A stretch of DNA of 37,536 bases from NCBI GenBank assembly GCA_017478245.1, contig JAFVDW010000032.1, positions 1-37,536 on the forward strand. The letters run 5' to 3'. This document shows, in pieces, positions 1 to 7,380 of the stretch (positions are counted from its first letter, which is position 1; the number at the start of each line of letters is the position of its first letter). The translations under genes and the position numbers were made by a program. This DNA comes from Lachnospiraceae bacterium (GTDB lineage Bacteria; Bacillota; Clostridia; Lachnospirales; Lachnospiraceae). The notes under the pieces were generated by a model, which was not told where the DNA came from, did no database searches, and was given only the letters and a program-made list of their open reading frames with translations.

Positions 1-543
1 CTCTTGCTACCCTTCAAGCAGCAAAAGATGCGTGTAAAGCAGGCAGATAAAGTGCTTGCAGCCCTCTATATCGACAAGAGCGGCAGGCTGTGCGCCACCA
101 CCAATGTTTATGAGAATCTGCGCACTGACAGTCCCTATGAGAAGGACGCTCAGGTGACGGGAAGAGTATATGAGATCAGCGATAATTTTGGCGCTTTTGT
201 GGCGGTGGACAATCTGTATTCTGCGCTGATTCCAAGGAAGGAGCTGTACGGCAGGGTGGAGCTGGGAGAAGATATATCTGCCCGTGTGATTGAGGTGCGT
301 CCGGATGGGAAGCTGACACTGAGCATCAGGGAAAAGGCGTATCTGCAGATTGGGAAAGATGCGGAAGAGATTATGAAGCTCATTGACAGCTATGATGGTG
401 TGCTGCCGTTCAATGACAGGGTATCCCCTGAGATTATCAAGCGGGAGACAGGAATGAGCAAAAATGAATTTAAGAGAGCCGTGGGGAATCTGTTGAAAGC
501 AGGGAGAATCGAGATAAAAGAAAAGGTTATCCGCAGAAAATAA
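1..543 (+). CDS. cvfB: CvfB/YitL-like S1 RNA-binding protein, C-terminal part (5' truncated by window)
   Basis: The reading frame is open from base 1 and ends in TAA at 541-543, so the true start lies upstream of the window. The visible 180 residues begin with LLLPFKQQ, a stretch typical of the middle of CvfB proteins. They contain one clear S1 (OB-fold) domain, running from about QVTGRVYEI to LTLSIREK. A C-terminal region (EIIKRETGMSKNEFKRAVGNLL) looks like the winged helix that closes this family. CvfB proteins bind RNA through tandem S1-like domains and influence virulence and post-transcriptional gene expression in Gram-positive bacteria; the usual length is about 280-300 residues, so roughly a third is missing here. 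It is not obviously co-transcribed with the next gene, which has its own promoter just after this stop. The identification is confident at family level, and the cellular role in this organism is unknown. Confidence 0.85.
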   Translation, partial: LLLPFKQQKMRVKQADKVLAALYIDKSGRLCATTNVYENLRTDSPYEKDAQVTGRVYEISDNFGAFVAVDNLYSALIPRKELYGRVELGEDISARVIEVRPDGKLTLSIREKAYLQIGKDAEEIMKLIDSYDGVLPFNDRVSPEIIKRETGMSKNEFKRAVGNLLKAGRIEIKEKVIRRK

Positions 544-546
544 GCC

Positions 547-575
547 TTGCTTGAAAGGTATTTTTTTGATATACT
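547..575 (+). promoter_or_regulatory. Sigma-A-type promoter for the DUF2628 gene
   Basis: A -35 box TTGCTT (547-552) and a -10 box TATACT (570-575) are separated by exactly 17 bases. Both are close to the vegetative consensus. They lie directly after the cvfB stop and about 75 bases before the chosen start of the next gene. No terminator is visible between cvfB and this promoter, so read-through is also possible. Confidence 0.6.
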
Positions 576-649
576 GTGTTCACAAAAGAATGGTCATAAC
601 AAAGGCTTTGTATGCCTTGATTGCACAGGGTCTCAAAGGGGAAGAGCAG

Positions 650-1327
650 ATGAGTCAGAATAACATGTACAGTAATTATCATCAAAGGATGGAGAACACC
701 CCCAATATTTTGGAAGTAGATGACAGGCTTTGGGAATATGTGATTGTGAAGCAAGGGTATTATAAGGGCAAGTATTACAGCATGAAGAAAAAGGAGAATG
801 CCCTTTCCTGGAATACGGCGGCGTTCTTTGTGCCCACGCAGTGGTTTGCGTACCGGAAGATGTATCTTGAGGCTTTGATTATGTGGGTTGTGAATAATGG
901 CATCGTTTTTGCGCTTTATTCCTGGCTTAGAAGGACTTATATTCAAATGATGGCGAACTTTGGTATGACTGCCGAGAATTTTCGACAGATGCGTTTTATG
1001 ACCAGAGAGCAGATAATGGAAGTGTTTAATGCCAATTTGGACTTTTCGGCTTATTCAGAGGAATATGTAGCTGAGGTGTTTTTGGGGTGGTTTCGGGATA
1101 TGCGAACCGCAGCGGCGATTGCACTGTTTGTGTGGCTGGTGGTTCATCTGTTTGTGAGCATGAGTGCCAACGCCCATTATCTGGGCAGGGTGGAGAAGCT
1201 GGTGGCATCTGAGGAGGGGCTGCATAAGGAAAATATCCAGGTGCGGCGCCAGAAAAAAGGCGGTGTCAATGTGCCGATGGTATTTGTTACATTGATTGCA
1301 TCTTTGATAGCGTCATTTGTTATGTGA
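650..1327 (+). CDS. DUF2628 membrane protein
   Basis: This is a 225-residue protein. The frame stays open upstream to 551, but the ATG at 650 is preferred because AAAGGGG sits just before it and the upstream residues overlap a good promoter. Residues after about 50 carry the DUF2628 signature, with a tryptophan-asparagine pair followed by AAFFVPTQWFAYRKMY. This is followed by hydrophobic segments (LEALIMWVVNNGIVFALYSWL, AAAIALFVWLVVHLFVSM and a C-terminal VPMVFVTLIASLIASFVM), giving about three or four membrane passes. The family occurs widely in Gram-positive and some Gram-negative bacteria, and no biochemical function is established. It sits 35 bases upstream of a small motility-linked gene, and the two could share a transcript. 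The family call is fairly sure; any role in motility is only a suggestion from the neighbour. Confidence 0.75.
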   Translation: MSQNNMYSNYHQRMENTPNILEVDDRLWEYVIVKQGYYKGKYYSMKKKENALSWNTAAFFVPTQWFAYRKMYLEALIMWVVNNGIVFALYSWLRRTYIQMMANFGMTAENFRQMRFMTREQIMEVFNANLDFSAYSEEYVAEVFLGWFRDMRTAAAIALFVWLVVHLFVSMSANAHYLGRVEKLVASEEGLHKENIQVRRQKKGGVNVPMVFVTLIASLIASFVM

Positions 1328-1347
1328 TGACATTTGTGTCATATATA
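1317..1347 (+). promoter_or_regulatory. Candidate promoter with an inverted repeat in its spacer, upstream of yjfB
   Basis: TTGTTA (1317-1322) and TATATA (1342-1347) could form a sigma-A promoter with a long 19-base spacer. The spacer holds a perfect inverted repeat, ATGACA-TTTG-TGTCAT (1327-1342), which overlaps the stop codon of the preceding gene. An inverted repeat between -35 and -10 is a common operator position. No sigma-28 flagellar promoter pattern is seen. The call is weak because the spacer is non-optimal. Confidence 0.3.
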
Positions 1348-1362
1348 GAAAGGAGTGATGTC

Positions 1363-1554
1363 ATGGATATCGCAGGAGTTTCAATGGCACTTTCCAACGT
1401 TTCTCTTCAGTCCAAGGTCGGTACTGCAGTACTGGATAAGGCTATGGATACCAATGAAGCATTGGGTCAGGGACTTGTTCAGATGATCGACGCAGCAGCG
1501 ATGGAGCGAAGCGTCAATCCTTCCGTAGGAAGTAATTTTGACTTAAGTATCTAG
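1363..1554 (+). CDS. yjfB: YjfB-family putative motility protein
   Basis: This is a 63-residue protein. The ATG at 1363 follows a good AAAGGAG with standard spacing, so the in-frame start at 1324 is rejected. The sequence begins MDIAGVSMALSNVSLQSKVG and has the pattern (S-x-Q-x(n)-A-V-L-D-K-A-M-D) typical of YjfB proteins, small proteins found in flagellated Firmicutes and Proteobacteria and annotated as putative motility proteins. No mechanism is established. It has no signal peptide or membrane segment; the fold is probably helical. It ends just before a strong intrinsic terminator, so it closes its transcription unit. The family is rather secure; any motility role rests on distribution in other genomes and on flagellar genes elsewhere in this window. 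Confidence 0.78.
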   Translation: MDIAGVSMALSNVSLQSKVGTAVLDKAMDTNEALGQGLVQMIDAAAMERSVNPSVGSNFDLSI

Positions 1555-1574
1555 GGCTGATTTTCAGAAACAAA

Positions 1575-1616
1575 GCAAAAAGGCTGTCCGAAAGTATCTT
1601 CGGACGGCTTTTTTGC
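1575..1616 (+). terminator. Rho-independent terminator after yjfB
   Basis: A long stem is formed by GCAAAAAGGCTGTCCGAA (1575-1592) and TTCGGACGGCTTTTTTGC (1599-1616), with a six-base loop and two G-U pairs. The A-rich and T-rich flanks are part of the stem, so it could work in both directions. It separates yjfB from the downstream regulator. Confidence 0.85.
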
Positions 1617-1749
1617 AAAAAAAAGGAAAAATTGCATAAAAAAGTATTGCTTTTTTGTTGGTTTTTTTGTACATTTATTATGTATTATCTTTTTTTAGCT
1701 ATTTGAAAAGCTTGAATAGTATCTGGGGCGAGGGGCAAAGGAGCAAACT

Positions 1750-2832
1750 ATGATATCAAATCAGATTTTACAGAACACAATCGAGGGGTTGAAGGGTATT
1801 GCCAGAGTGGAACTGGCTGTCCTTGACACAGACGGCAAGGAAGTGGCTGCTACAGTGGATATGTTGAACTGTTCCAAGGCGGCAGTGGAATTCGCATCAT
1901 CTCCCGCGGATTCTCAGGAAATACAAGGGTATCAGTATTTTAAGATTTATGACGAGCAGCAGCTTGAGTATATATTGGTTGCCGGCGGAGTGGGAGAAGA
2001 CGTTTATATGATCGGCAAGATGGTGGCTTTCCAGATTCAGAATCTTCTGGTGGCTTACAAGGAGCGCTTTGATAAGGATAACTTTATCAAAAATCTGCTT
2101 TTGGACAATCTGCTGTTGGTGGATATTTATAGTCGTTCCAAGAAGCTGCATATTCAGACAGATGTTCCGCGCGTGGTACTAATCATCGAATCGGGAAGCG
2201 GCAAGGATACCAACGTACTGGAGTTGACAAGAGGTCATTTCGGTAACAATGGCAAGGATTTCATCACGGCGGTGGATGAGAATAATGTGATTGTTGTCAG
2301 AGAGCTGACCGAGAGTGATGCTGCAAAGGAGATTGAGAAGGTGTCCAGAAGCCTTGCCGATTATTTGCAGAAGGAAGGCATTCGTAAGCTGCGTGTGGCT
2401 TATGGCACAGTGGTACAGGAGATTAAGGAAGTAAGCCGTTCCTACAAGGAAGCTAAAATGGCTCTGGATGTGGGCAAGATTTTCTTTGATGAGCGGAATA
2501 TTATTGCATACAGTGAATTGGGAATCGGGCGTTTAATCTATCAGTTGCCCATTCCTCTTTGTAAGATGTTCATCCGTGAGATTTTCGGCGGCAAGAGCCC
2601 GGATGAGTTTGATGAGGAGACTCTGACTACGATTCACAAGTTCTTTGAGAACAGTCTGAATGTGTCCGAGACCTCCAGACAGTTATTTATCCATCGTAAC
2701 ACACTGGTATATCGTCTGGACAAGCTGCAGAAGAGCACTGGTCTGGATTTGCGTGTGTTCGAGGATGCCATAACGTTTAAGATTGCGTTGATGGTTGTTA
2801 AGTACATGAAGTATATGGAGACATTATTGTAA
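1750..2832 (+). CDS. PucR/CdaR-type helix-turn-helix regulator
   Basis: This is a 360-residue cytoplasmic regulator. The ATG at 1750 follows GGCAAAGGAG. The C-terminal 60 or so residues are a PucR-type helix-turn-helix (pattern NSLNVSETSRQLFIHRNTLV, then YRLDKLQKSTG and an F-E-D-A-I-TFKIAL tail). This is the DNA-binding module of sugar-diacid regulator (CdaR) and PucR families. The N-terminal half has an alpha/beta sensory region, roughly residues 10-100, with no motif that names a ligand. The central part resembles the GGDEF-like linker of CdaR proteins. It lies 18 bases upstream of ftsE, so it may be co-transcribed with the ftsEX cluster, but nothing in the sequence shows that it controls those genes. 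The 133 bases upstream are strongly A/T-rich, with several -10-like hexamers but no convincing promoter pair. Note that this CdaR family is unrelated to the cyclic di-AMP CdaR at 21663. Confidence 0.82.
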   Translation: MISNQILQNTIEGLKGIARVELAVLDTDGKEVAATVDMLNCSKAAVEFASSPADSQEIQGYQYFKIYDEQQLEYILVAGGVGEDVYMIGKMVAFQIQNLLVAYKERFDKDNFIKNLLLDNLLLVDIYSRSKKLHIQTDVPRVVLIIESGSGKDTNVLELTRGHFGNNGKDFITAVDENNVIVVRELTESDAAKEIEKVSRSLADYLQKEGIRKLRVAYGTVVQEIKEVSRSYKEAKMALDVGKIFFDERNIIAYSELGIGRLIYQLPIPLCKMFIREIFGGKSPDEFDEETLTTIHKFFENSLNVSETSRQLFIHRNTLVYRLDKLQKSTGLDLRVFEDAITFKIALMVVKYMKYMETLL

Positions 2833-2850
2833 TTTTAAAGGTGAGATTTC

Positions 2851-3594
2851 ATGACTAGAAAAGAATTGTTGCGTAAAAAAAGGGAACAGATAATAGAGGA
2901 GAATGGTATTATCTACCTGGACAATGTAAGTAAGTCTTATTCTACCGGCTCTCCGGCACTGAATGGCGTGACCTTAAGTATACAGCCGGGAGAGTTCGTG
3001 TTTATAGTGGGTGATGGCGGTTCCGGAAAGTCTACTCTGATTAAATTGCTGCTGCGAGAGCTTACTGCTACCAGCGGCAGTGTTTATGTTATGGGGAATG
3101 ATTTGGCGAAGCTTAAGCACAGACAGATTCCTAAGTTCCGACGCAATCTGGGGGTAGTATTTCAGGACTTTCGTCTCCTGAAGGATAGAAATGTTTATGA
3201 GAATGTTGCATTTGCGCAGCGGATTGTGGAGACACCGGGCAGTGAGATACGCAGAAATGTGCCTGCGATTTTGGCTACAGTGGGGCTTGCTGGCAAATAT
3301 AAGGCGAAGACGAAGCAGCTTTCCGGTGGTGAGCAGCAGAGAGTTGCTTTGGCGCGTGCTTTGATTAACAAGCCATCTATTTTGTTGGCAGATGAGCCTA
3401 CCGGTAATCTGGATCCCAAGAATTCCTGGGAGATTATGAATCTTCTGGAGGAGATCAATGAGAAGGGAACTACCGTGTTGGTAGTTACGCACAACAGAGA
3501 AATCGTCAATGCCATGCAGAAGCGTGTAATTGCCATGAAGAAGGGCATTATTGTCAGCGACGAAGAGGAAGGCGGTTATATTGATGAAGATTAG
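2851..3594 (+). CDS. ftsE: Cell-division ATP-binding protein FtsE
   Basis: This is a 247-residue ABC ATPase. The Walker A motif is GDGGSGKST with Lys60, the signature is LSGGEQQRVALARAL, Walker B is ILLADEPTGN, and the switch histidine is in VVTHNREI. The Q-loop lies in VVFQDFRLL, a motif characteristic of FtsE. With FtsX it forms the membrane complex that couples the division ring to periplasmic or extracellular murein hydrolases. In Gram-positives the partner is a PcsB- or CwlO-like enzyme. Compared with most FtsE proteins it has an N-terminal extension of about 18 charged residues (MTRKELLRKKREQIIEENG). The Walker A serine usually found as GxSGxGKS is a glycine here, which is still compatible with the general P-loop pattern. 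ftsX overlaps its end by 11 bases, which suggests translational coupling. Confidence 0.95.
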   Translation: MTRKELLRKKREQIIEENGIIYLDNVSKSYSTGSPALNGVTLSIQPGEFVFIVGDGGSGKSTLIKLLLRELTATSGSVYVMGNDLAKLKHRQIPKFRRNLGVVFQDFRLLKDRNVYENVAFAQRIVETPGSEIRRNVPAILATVGLAGKYKAKTKQLSGGEQQRVALARALINKPSILLADEPTGNLDPKNSWEIMNLLEEINEKGTTVLVVTHNREIVNAMQKRVIAMKKGIIVSDEEEGGYIDED

Positions 3595-4483
3595 TACATT
3601 GTTTTATACCATTAAGCAGGGCTTTGCCAACATTTTCCGTAATAAATGGTATTCCCTTGCTTCAGTGGCAACGATAGCTGCCTGCTTGTTTCTGTTTGGT
3701 CTGTTCTACGCGATTCTTGCCAATTTTGAGAATGTATTAAAGACGGCGGAGGAAGGCGTGTCTGTCACTGTGTTTTTCTGGGAGGGCACCACGGATGAGC
3801 GAATTGAGGAGATTGGGCAGATGATAGCCAGACGCGCCGAGGTTGCGGAAGTGAAATTCCAATCGGATGATGAGGTTTGGGCGGCTTTTGGACCGGATTA
3901 CTTTGGTGAAGATTATGCGGAAGGATTCCCGGAGAATCCCCTGGAGGGAGAGGATAACTATGAGGTGTATCTCACCGATGTGTCTATGCAGGATTCTTTG
4001 GTGACATGGTTGAATTCCATACAGGAGGTGCGCAAGGTCAATTATTCCGAGATGACTGCCAATACCTTGAGTGGCGTGAATTTGCTGATAGCATATATCT
4101 CTTTGGGGATTATTGTGATTTTGTTGGCTGTCAGTATTTTCCTGATCAGCAATACGGTAGCCATCGGCATTTCTGTGCGCAAAGAGGAGATTAATATCAT
4201 GAAATATATCGGAGCCACAGACTTTTTTGTGCGAGCTCCCTTTGTGTTGGAAGGAATGTTGATCGGTCTGATCGGTGCTGCACTGCCGCTTTGGATCATA
4301 TATATGCTATATAACTATGCGTTGAATTATGTAGTGGCGCGTTTTGCGATTCTCAGCGGTTTTTTGAACTTCCTTACAGTGGAGCAGATTTTCAGCTTCC
4401 TGACGCCGGTATCGTTGTTAGTTGGAGTAGGAATTGGATTTTTGGGTAGTATATCTACCGTAAGAAAGCATTTGCATGTGTAA
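3584..4483 (+). CDS. ftsX: Cell-division permease-like protein FtsX
   Basis: This is a 299-residue membrane protein. The ATG at 3584, which overlaps the 3' end of ftsE, is chosen because it follows GAGGAAGGCGG and gives the normal start MKISTLFYTIKQGFANIFRN. The in-frame ATG at 3551 would add residues inside ftsE. The layout is typical of the family: one N-terminal membrane segment (about residues 20-42), an extracellular domain of about 120 residues, then three membrane segments including LLIAYISLGIIVILLAVSIF. The motif ISVRKEEINIMKYIGATDFF, on the cytoplasmic side before the second-last segment, is the standard FtsX loop that contacts FtsE. FtsX relays ATP-driven movement to a hydrolase outside the cell, and the gene for the probable hydrolase follows 54 bases downstream. 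Confidence 0.95.
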   Translation: MKISTLFYTIKQGFANIFRNKWYSLASVATIAACLFLFGLFYAILANFENVLKTAEEGVSVTVFFWEGTTDERIEEIGQMIARRAEVAEVKFQSDDEVWAAFGPDYFGEDYAEGFPENPLEGEDNYEVYLTDVSMQDSLVTWLNSIQEVRKVNYSEMTANTLSGVNLLIAYISLGIIVILLAVSIFLISNTVAIGISVRKEEINIMKYIGATDFFVRAPFVLEGMLIGLIGAALPLWIIYMLYNYALNYVVARFAILSGFLNFLTVEQIFSFLTPVSLLVGVGIGFLGSISTVRKHLHV

Positions 4484-4507
4484 GAATCGCTTCGGCGGTT
4501 CTTCTTT
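4483..4507 (+). terminator. Terminator-like UUCG hairpin between ftsX and the M23 hydrolase gene
   Basis: AGAATCGC (4483-4490), loop TTCG and GCGGTTCT (4495-4502) form an eight-pair stem with one G-U pair and the very stable UUCG tetraloop, followed by TCTTT. The U tract is short, so this probably gives partial termination that sets the hydrolase level relative to FtsEX. A simple mRNA-processing or stability hairpin is the alternative. Confidence 0.5.
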
Positions 4508-4537
4508 GCAGTCACAGAGAAAGGCAAGGATATTAGA

Positions 4538-5818
4538 TTGAATATATGGAAAAGAAGCCGTGCGTGGGTCTGTGTTTCTCTTTGTCTGGCAATGCTTGCG
4601 GGCATCGGTGTTAGAGGAATGGCTACCGGCAGCTTAGCCCAGCCCGGTGATGGCAGCGAAAAGAAGGCAGAGTCCAGCAGCGATGTCAAGACCTACGAAA
4701 GTATTATCAACAAGCAGAATGAGATATCTAAGATTGAGGATGAACGCAAGGACTTGCAGAATGGTCTGAGTGATCTGAAGAAGATTAAAAAGCAACTGGA
4801 AGACCAGAAGACGAATCTGAAGAATTATGTATCTTTACTGGATAACTCTCTGGCGGAAATGGAAGCTAAGATCACAGAACTCAAGGTACAGATTGCCGCA
4901 AAGGAGCAGCAGATAGATAATACGCAAAAGGAGCTGGACGCTGCACTTTTGAAGCAGGAGAATCAGAGGAATGCCATGTACGCGCGGATGAGATTGATGT
5001 ACGAGAAGGGCGACTCTTATATGACAGAGATGATGTTGAAGGCAGCAAGCTTTGGAGAATTTCTGAATCGCGCGGACTACATGGAGAAGATTATGGAGTA
5101 CGATCAGCGTATGTGGGAGGAATACAAGGCGAATGCGCAGCTCATTGCACTCATCGAGCAGGAATTGGAGATTGAAAAAATTTTTCTGGATCAGGCAAAA
5201 GCTACTGTGGAGGAAGAGCAGAAAAACATTGAAACCCTGATTGAACAAAAGAATCGGGATATTTTGGATTATGAGACGGATATAAACAATAAGACGCAGG
5301 CGATTAGGGACTATGAGTCGATGATTGCGCAACAGAATTCGGAGATTGAGGCGTTGGAGCGCGCGATTGCGGAAGAGAAGCGAATCATGCAGGAAAATAA
5401 CGGTACTGTACTGACATACGATGGCGGAACCTTTAAATTCCCTCTGGCATCCTACACGAGAATTTCTGATGACTATGGTATGCGCATGCACCCTACACTG
5501 GGAGTGGAGAAGTTCCACAATGGTATTGATCTGGCTGCTCCGGCGGGGACGGCGATTTACGCCGCCTACAATGGCAAGGTGGTTGCGGCTGCCTATAGCG
5601 AGTCTATGGGAAATTATGTGATGATAGACCATGGAGACGGATTGTATACGATTTATATGCACGCCTCGGCGCTCTATGTGAGCAAGGGTGATGTGGTGAC
5701 GAGAGGCGAGACGATTGCGGCGGTGGGAACCACCGGACGCTCCACGGGTAATCATTTGCATTTTGGTGTGCGTAAGGACGGAGCCTATGTGTCTCCTTGG
5801 AATTATCTATCGCTGTAA
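4538..5818 (+). CDS. Secreted coiled-coil M23 murein hydrolase (PcsB/EnvC type)
   Basis: This is a 426-residue protein that begins with TTG at 4538, preceded by AAAGGCAAGGA. No in-frame ATG fits the signal peptide. Residues 1-35 form a signal peptide (basic start, then VCVSLCLAMLAGIGV). Residues about 50-290 are a long coiled coil rich in Glu, Lys and Gln with heptads such as IEDERKDLQNGLSDLKKIKK. The C-terminal domain, about residues 300-425, is an M23 peptidase with metal ligands His327 and Asp331 (HNGID) and His408 in HLHF; His375 and His406 are the other conserved histidines. Such proteins cut peptidoglycan cross-links during septum splitting, and their coiled coil docks on FtsX, which frees the peptidase. 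The gene position right after ftsEX supports this partnership. All catalytic residues are present, so it should be an active endopeptidase rather than an EnvC-like activator. It could not be assigned a more exact symbol from the sequence alone. Confidence 0.92.
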   Translation: MNIWKRSRAWVCVSLCLAMLAGIGVRGMATGSLAQPGDGSEKKAESSSDVKTYESIINKQNEISKIEDERKDLQNGLSDLKKIKKQLEDQKTNLKNYVSLLDNSLAEMEAKITELKVQIAAKEQQIDNTQKELDAALLKQENQRNAMYARMRLMYEKGDSYMTEMMLKAASFGEFLNRADYMEKIMEYDQRMWEEYKANAQLIALIEQELEIEKIFLDQAKATVEEEQKNIETLIEQKNRDILDYETDINNKTQAIRDYESMIAQQNSEIEALERAIAEEKRIMQENNGTVLTYDGGTFKFPLASYTRISDDYGMRMHPTLGVEKFHNGIDLAAPAGTAIYAAYNGKVVAAAYSESMGNYVMIDHGDGLYTIYMHASALYVSKGDVVTRGETIAAVGTTGRSTGNHLHFGVRKDGAYVSPWNYLSL

Positions 5819-5862
5819 TGTGAAAAATAATTTAAAATATTTAGAAAGAAGGGAAGCTGCAT

Positions 5863-7206
5863 ATGCGAAGCTGCGTGTGCGGCAGGAAAATGGCAGAGAA
5901 TAACGAGAACAATTATTTTGATCTGGAGAATCCGCAGCAGGTGAAGCCTTCGGGCGAGGCTTATGGGCAGGAACCGAGGCAGGGAGCCGGGTTCCTGACA
6001 GGGCTGTTGGTGGGGCTCCTTGGCGCGTTGGTGATATCTGGAGGCGTCTATCTGGGCAATCGCTTACAGGCTCGGCTGCAGACTGTAAAAGGCGGGGATG
6101 ACCCGATCGTATTTGCGGAGGATTCCGCTATTACATCAAAGGTGGTCAATAAGCTGGAGCTTTTGGAAAAGACCATAGATGATTATTATTATCTGGAAGA
6201 GATTACGGACGAGGAACTCACAGATGGTATTTACAAGGGAATGTTAAATGCTTTGGGGGATCCGTACTCGGAGTATTATACTGCTGAGGAACTGGATACG
6301 ATTATGGAGCAGATGGAGGGCACCTATTATGGAATCGGTGCTTATGTCAGCCTGGATAATGATTTGAATATTCCCAAGATTGCCGGCGTGATTGCAGGTT
6401 CCCCCGCAGAGGAGGCACAGCTTCGGGCAGATGTTCTGATCTATGAAGTCAATGGCGAATCTACATATGGACTGACGCTCACAAAGGCGGTGTCCATGAT
6501 AAAGGGTCCGGAGGGAACGGAAGTGGTGTTGACCATTTACCGCGAGGGAGAACCGGATTATCTGAAGGTGTCTATGATACGACGGAGAGTGGATACACCC
6601 AATGTGGAATATGAGATGTTGGATGAACGAACAGGCTACATTCACATATTGGAATTCGGTGATTCCACGGTAGATCAGTTCGCAGACGCACTTGCAACGG
6701 TGAAGGGCTCAGGAATGGAGGGGCTGATTATTGATTTGCGCGCCAATCCCGGCGGCAGCCTGACGGCGGTGGTGGATATCTGTCGCATGCTTTTGCCCGA
6801 AGGTATGATTGTGTACACGGAAGATAAATATGGTGAACGGGTAGAGTATACTTGTGATGGCACCAGACAGCTTGAGGTACCGTTGGTGGTTTTGGTGGAT
6901 GGCAATTCGGCGAGTGCATCGGAGATTATGTCGGGAGCAATCAAGGATTACGGAATTGGTACTTTGGTAGGGACGACTACTTTTGGCAAGGGAATCGTAC
7001 AGCAGGTGATGCCGCTTAGGGATGGCTCGGCAATCAAGCTGACGGTCAGCAGTTATTTTACGCCCAATGGAAATAATATCCATGGAACGGGAATCGAGCC
7101 GGATGTGGAATGTGAATTTGACGGAGAAGCATATTACGGTTCGGAAGAGCATCCGGATAATCAGCTTGACAAGGCGAGAGAAGTATTGGAAGAGCTGATG
7201 AAATAA
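5863..7206 (+). CDS. Carboxyl-terminal processing protease, S41 family (CtpA/CtpB type)
   Basis: This is a 447-residue membrane-anchored serine protease. The ATG at 5863 follows AAGAAGGGA; a second ATG at 5890 is possible and would remove a short cysteine-containing leader. A membrane segment (FLTGLLVGLLGALVISGGVYL) precedes the extracellular part. A PDZ domain lies at about residues 130-215 (YYGIGAYVSLD...AGVIAGSPAEEAQL). The S41 domain follows, with the catalytic dyad Ser351 in NSASASE and Lys376 in FGKG, plus Gln380. The 25-residue Ser-to-Lys and 4-residue Lys-to-Gln spacings match those of the Bacillus CtpB family. CTPs trim or destroy secreted and lipid-anchored proteins, and several regulate murein hydrolases or sporulation signalling. 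It follows the M23 gene by 44 bases and is closed by a hairpin terminator, so it is probably in the ftsEX unit. Substrate unknown. Confidence 0.93.
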   Translation: MRSCVCGRKMAENNENNYFDLENPQQVKPSGEAYGQEPRQGAGFLTGLLVGLLGALVISGGVYLGNRLQARLQTVKGGDDPIVFAEDSAITSKVVNKLELLEKTIDDYYYLEEITDEELTDGIYKGMLNALGDPYSEYYTAEELDTIMEQMEGTYYGIGAYVSLDNDLNIPKIAGVIAGSPAEEAQLRADVLIYEVNGESTYGLTLTKAVSMIKGPEGTEVVLTIYREGEPDYLKVSMIRRRVDTPNVEYEMLDERTGYIHILEFGDSTVDQFADALATVKGSGMEGLIIDLRANPGGSLTAVVDICRMLLPEGMIVYTEDKYGERVEYTCDGTRQLEVPLVVLVDGNSASASEIMSGAIKDYGIGTLVGTTTFGKGIVQQVMPLRDGSAIKLTVSSYFTPNGNNIHGTGIEPDVECEFDGEAYYGSEEHPDNQLDKAREVLEELMK

Positions 7207-7223
7207 TAGTAGATAAAGCAAAG

Positions 7224-7265
7224 AAGGTACAGAACAAACATTCGATTTTGCTCTGTACTTTTCTT
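7224..7265 (+). terminator. Terminator after the S41 protease gene
   Basis: GTACAGA-a-CAAA (7227-7238) pairs with TTTG-c-TCTGTAC (7247-7258) around a short loop, followed by TTTTCTT. The stem is 11 pairs with an internal A/C mismatch and is A/T-rich, so strength is moderate. The loop overlaps a LexA-box-like sequence, described separately. Confidence 0.6.
7231..7244 (+). promoter_or_regulatory. Possible LexA/SOS-box-like site upstream of uvrB
   Basis: AGAACAAACATTCG at 7231-7244 fits the Gram-positive SOS box core GAAC-N4-GTTC with one mismatch (GAAC-AAAC-ATTC). uvrBA is a classic SOS regulon member in Firmicutes. The site is about 30 bases upstream of the extended -10 element, so it would overlap or lie just upstream of the -35 region. 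It also lies within the hairpin of the previous gene's terminator, so the match may be accidental. Confidence 0.3.
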
Positions 7266-7273
7266 GTATGGTG

Positions 7274-7282
7274 TGGTATACT
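7274..7282 (+). promoter_or_regulatory. Extended -10 promoter for uvrBA
   Basis: TGGTATACT has the extended -10 form TGN followed by TATACT (7277-7282). The -35 region 17 bases upstream (TGTACT, 7254-7259) is poor, as is usual for extended -10 promoters. The expected start of transcription, near 7289, leaves an untranslated leader of about 90 bases before uvrB. Confidence 0.5.
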
Positions 7283-7380
7283 GTGTAGACATGGAGCGTG
7301 TTGGCAGGAGCTTTTAAGCAGGAATACACGCAAAGAAATTGGCGTCGCCGAAGGCGGCAGCTACAAAGGGGACAGGCTAT

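Noticed and set aside
4835-5761. 308-codon antisense ORF over the M23 hydrolase gene
   Set aside because: It lies opposite a well-supported gene with complete catalytic residues; its product is a His/Arg/Leu-rich sequence without motifs.
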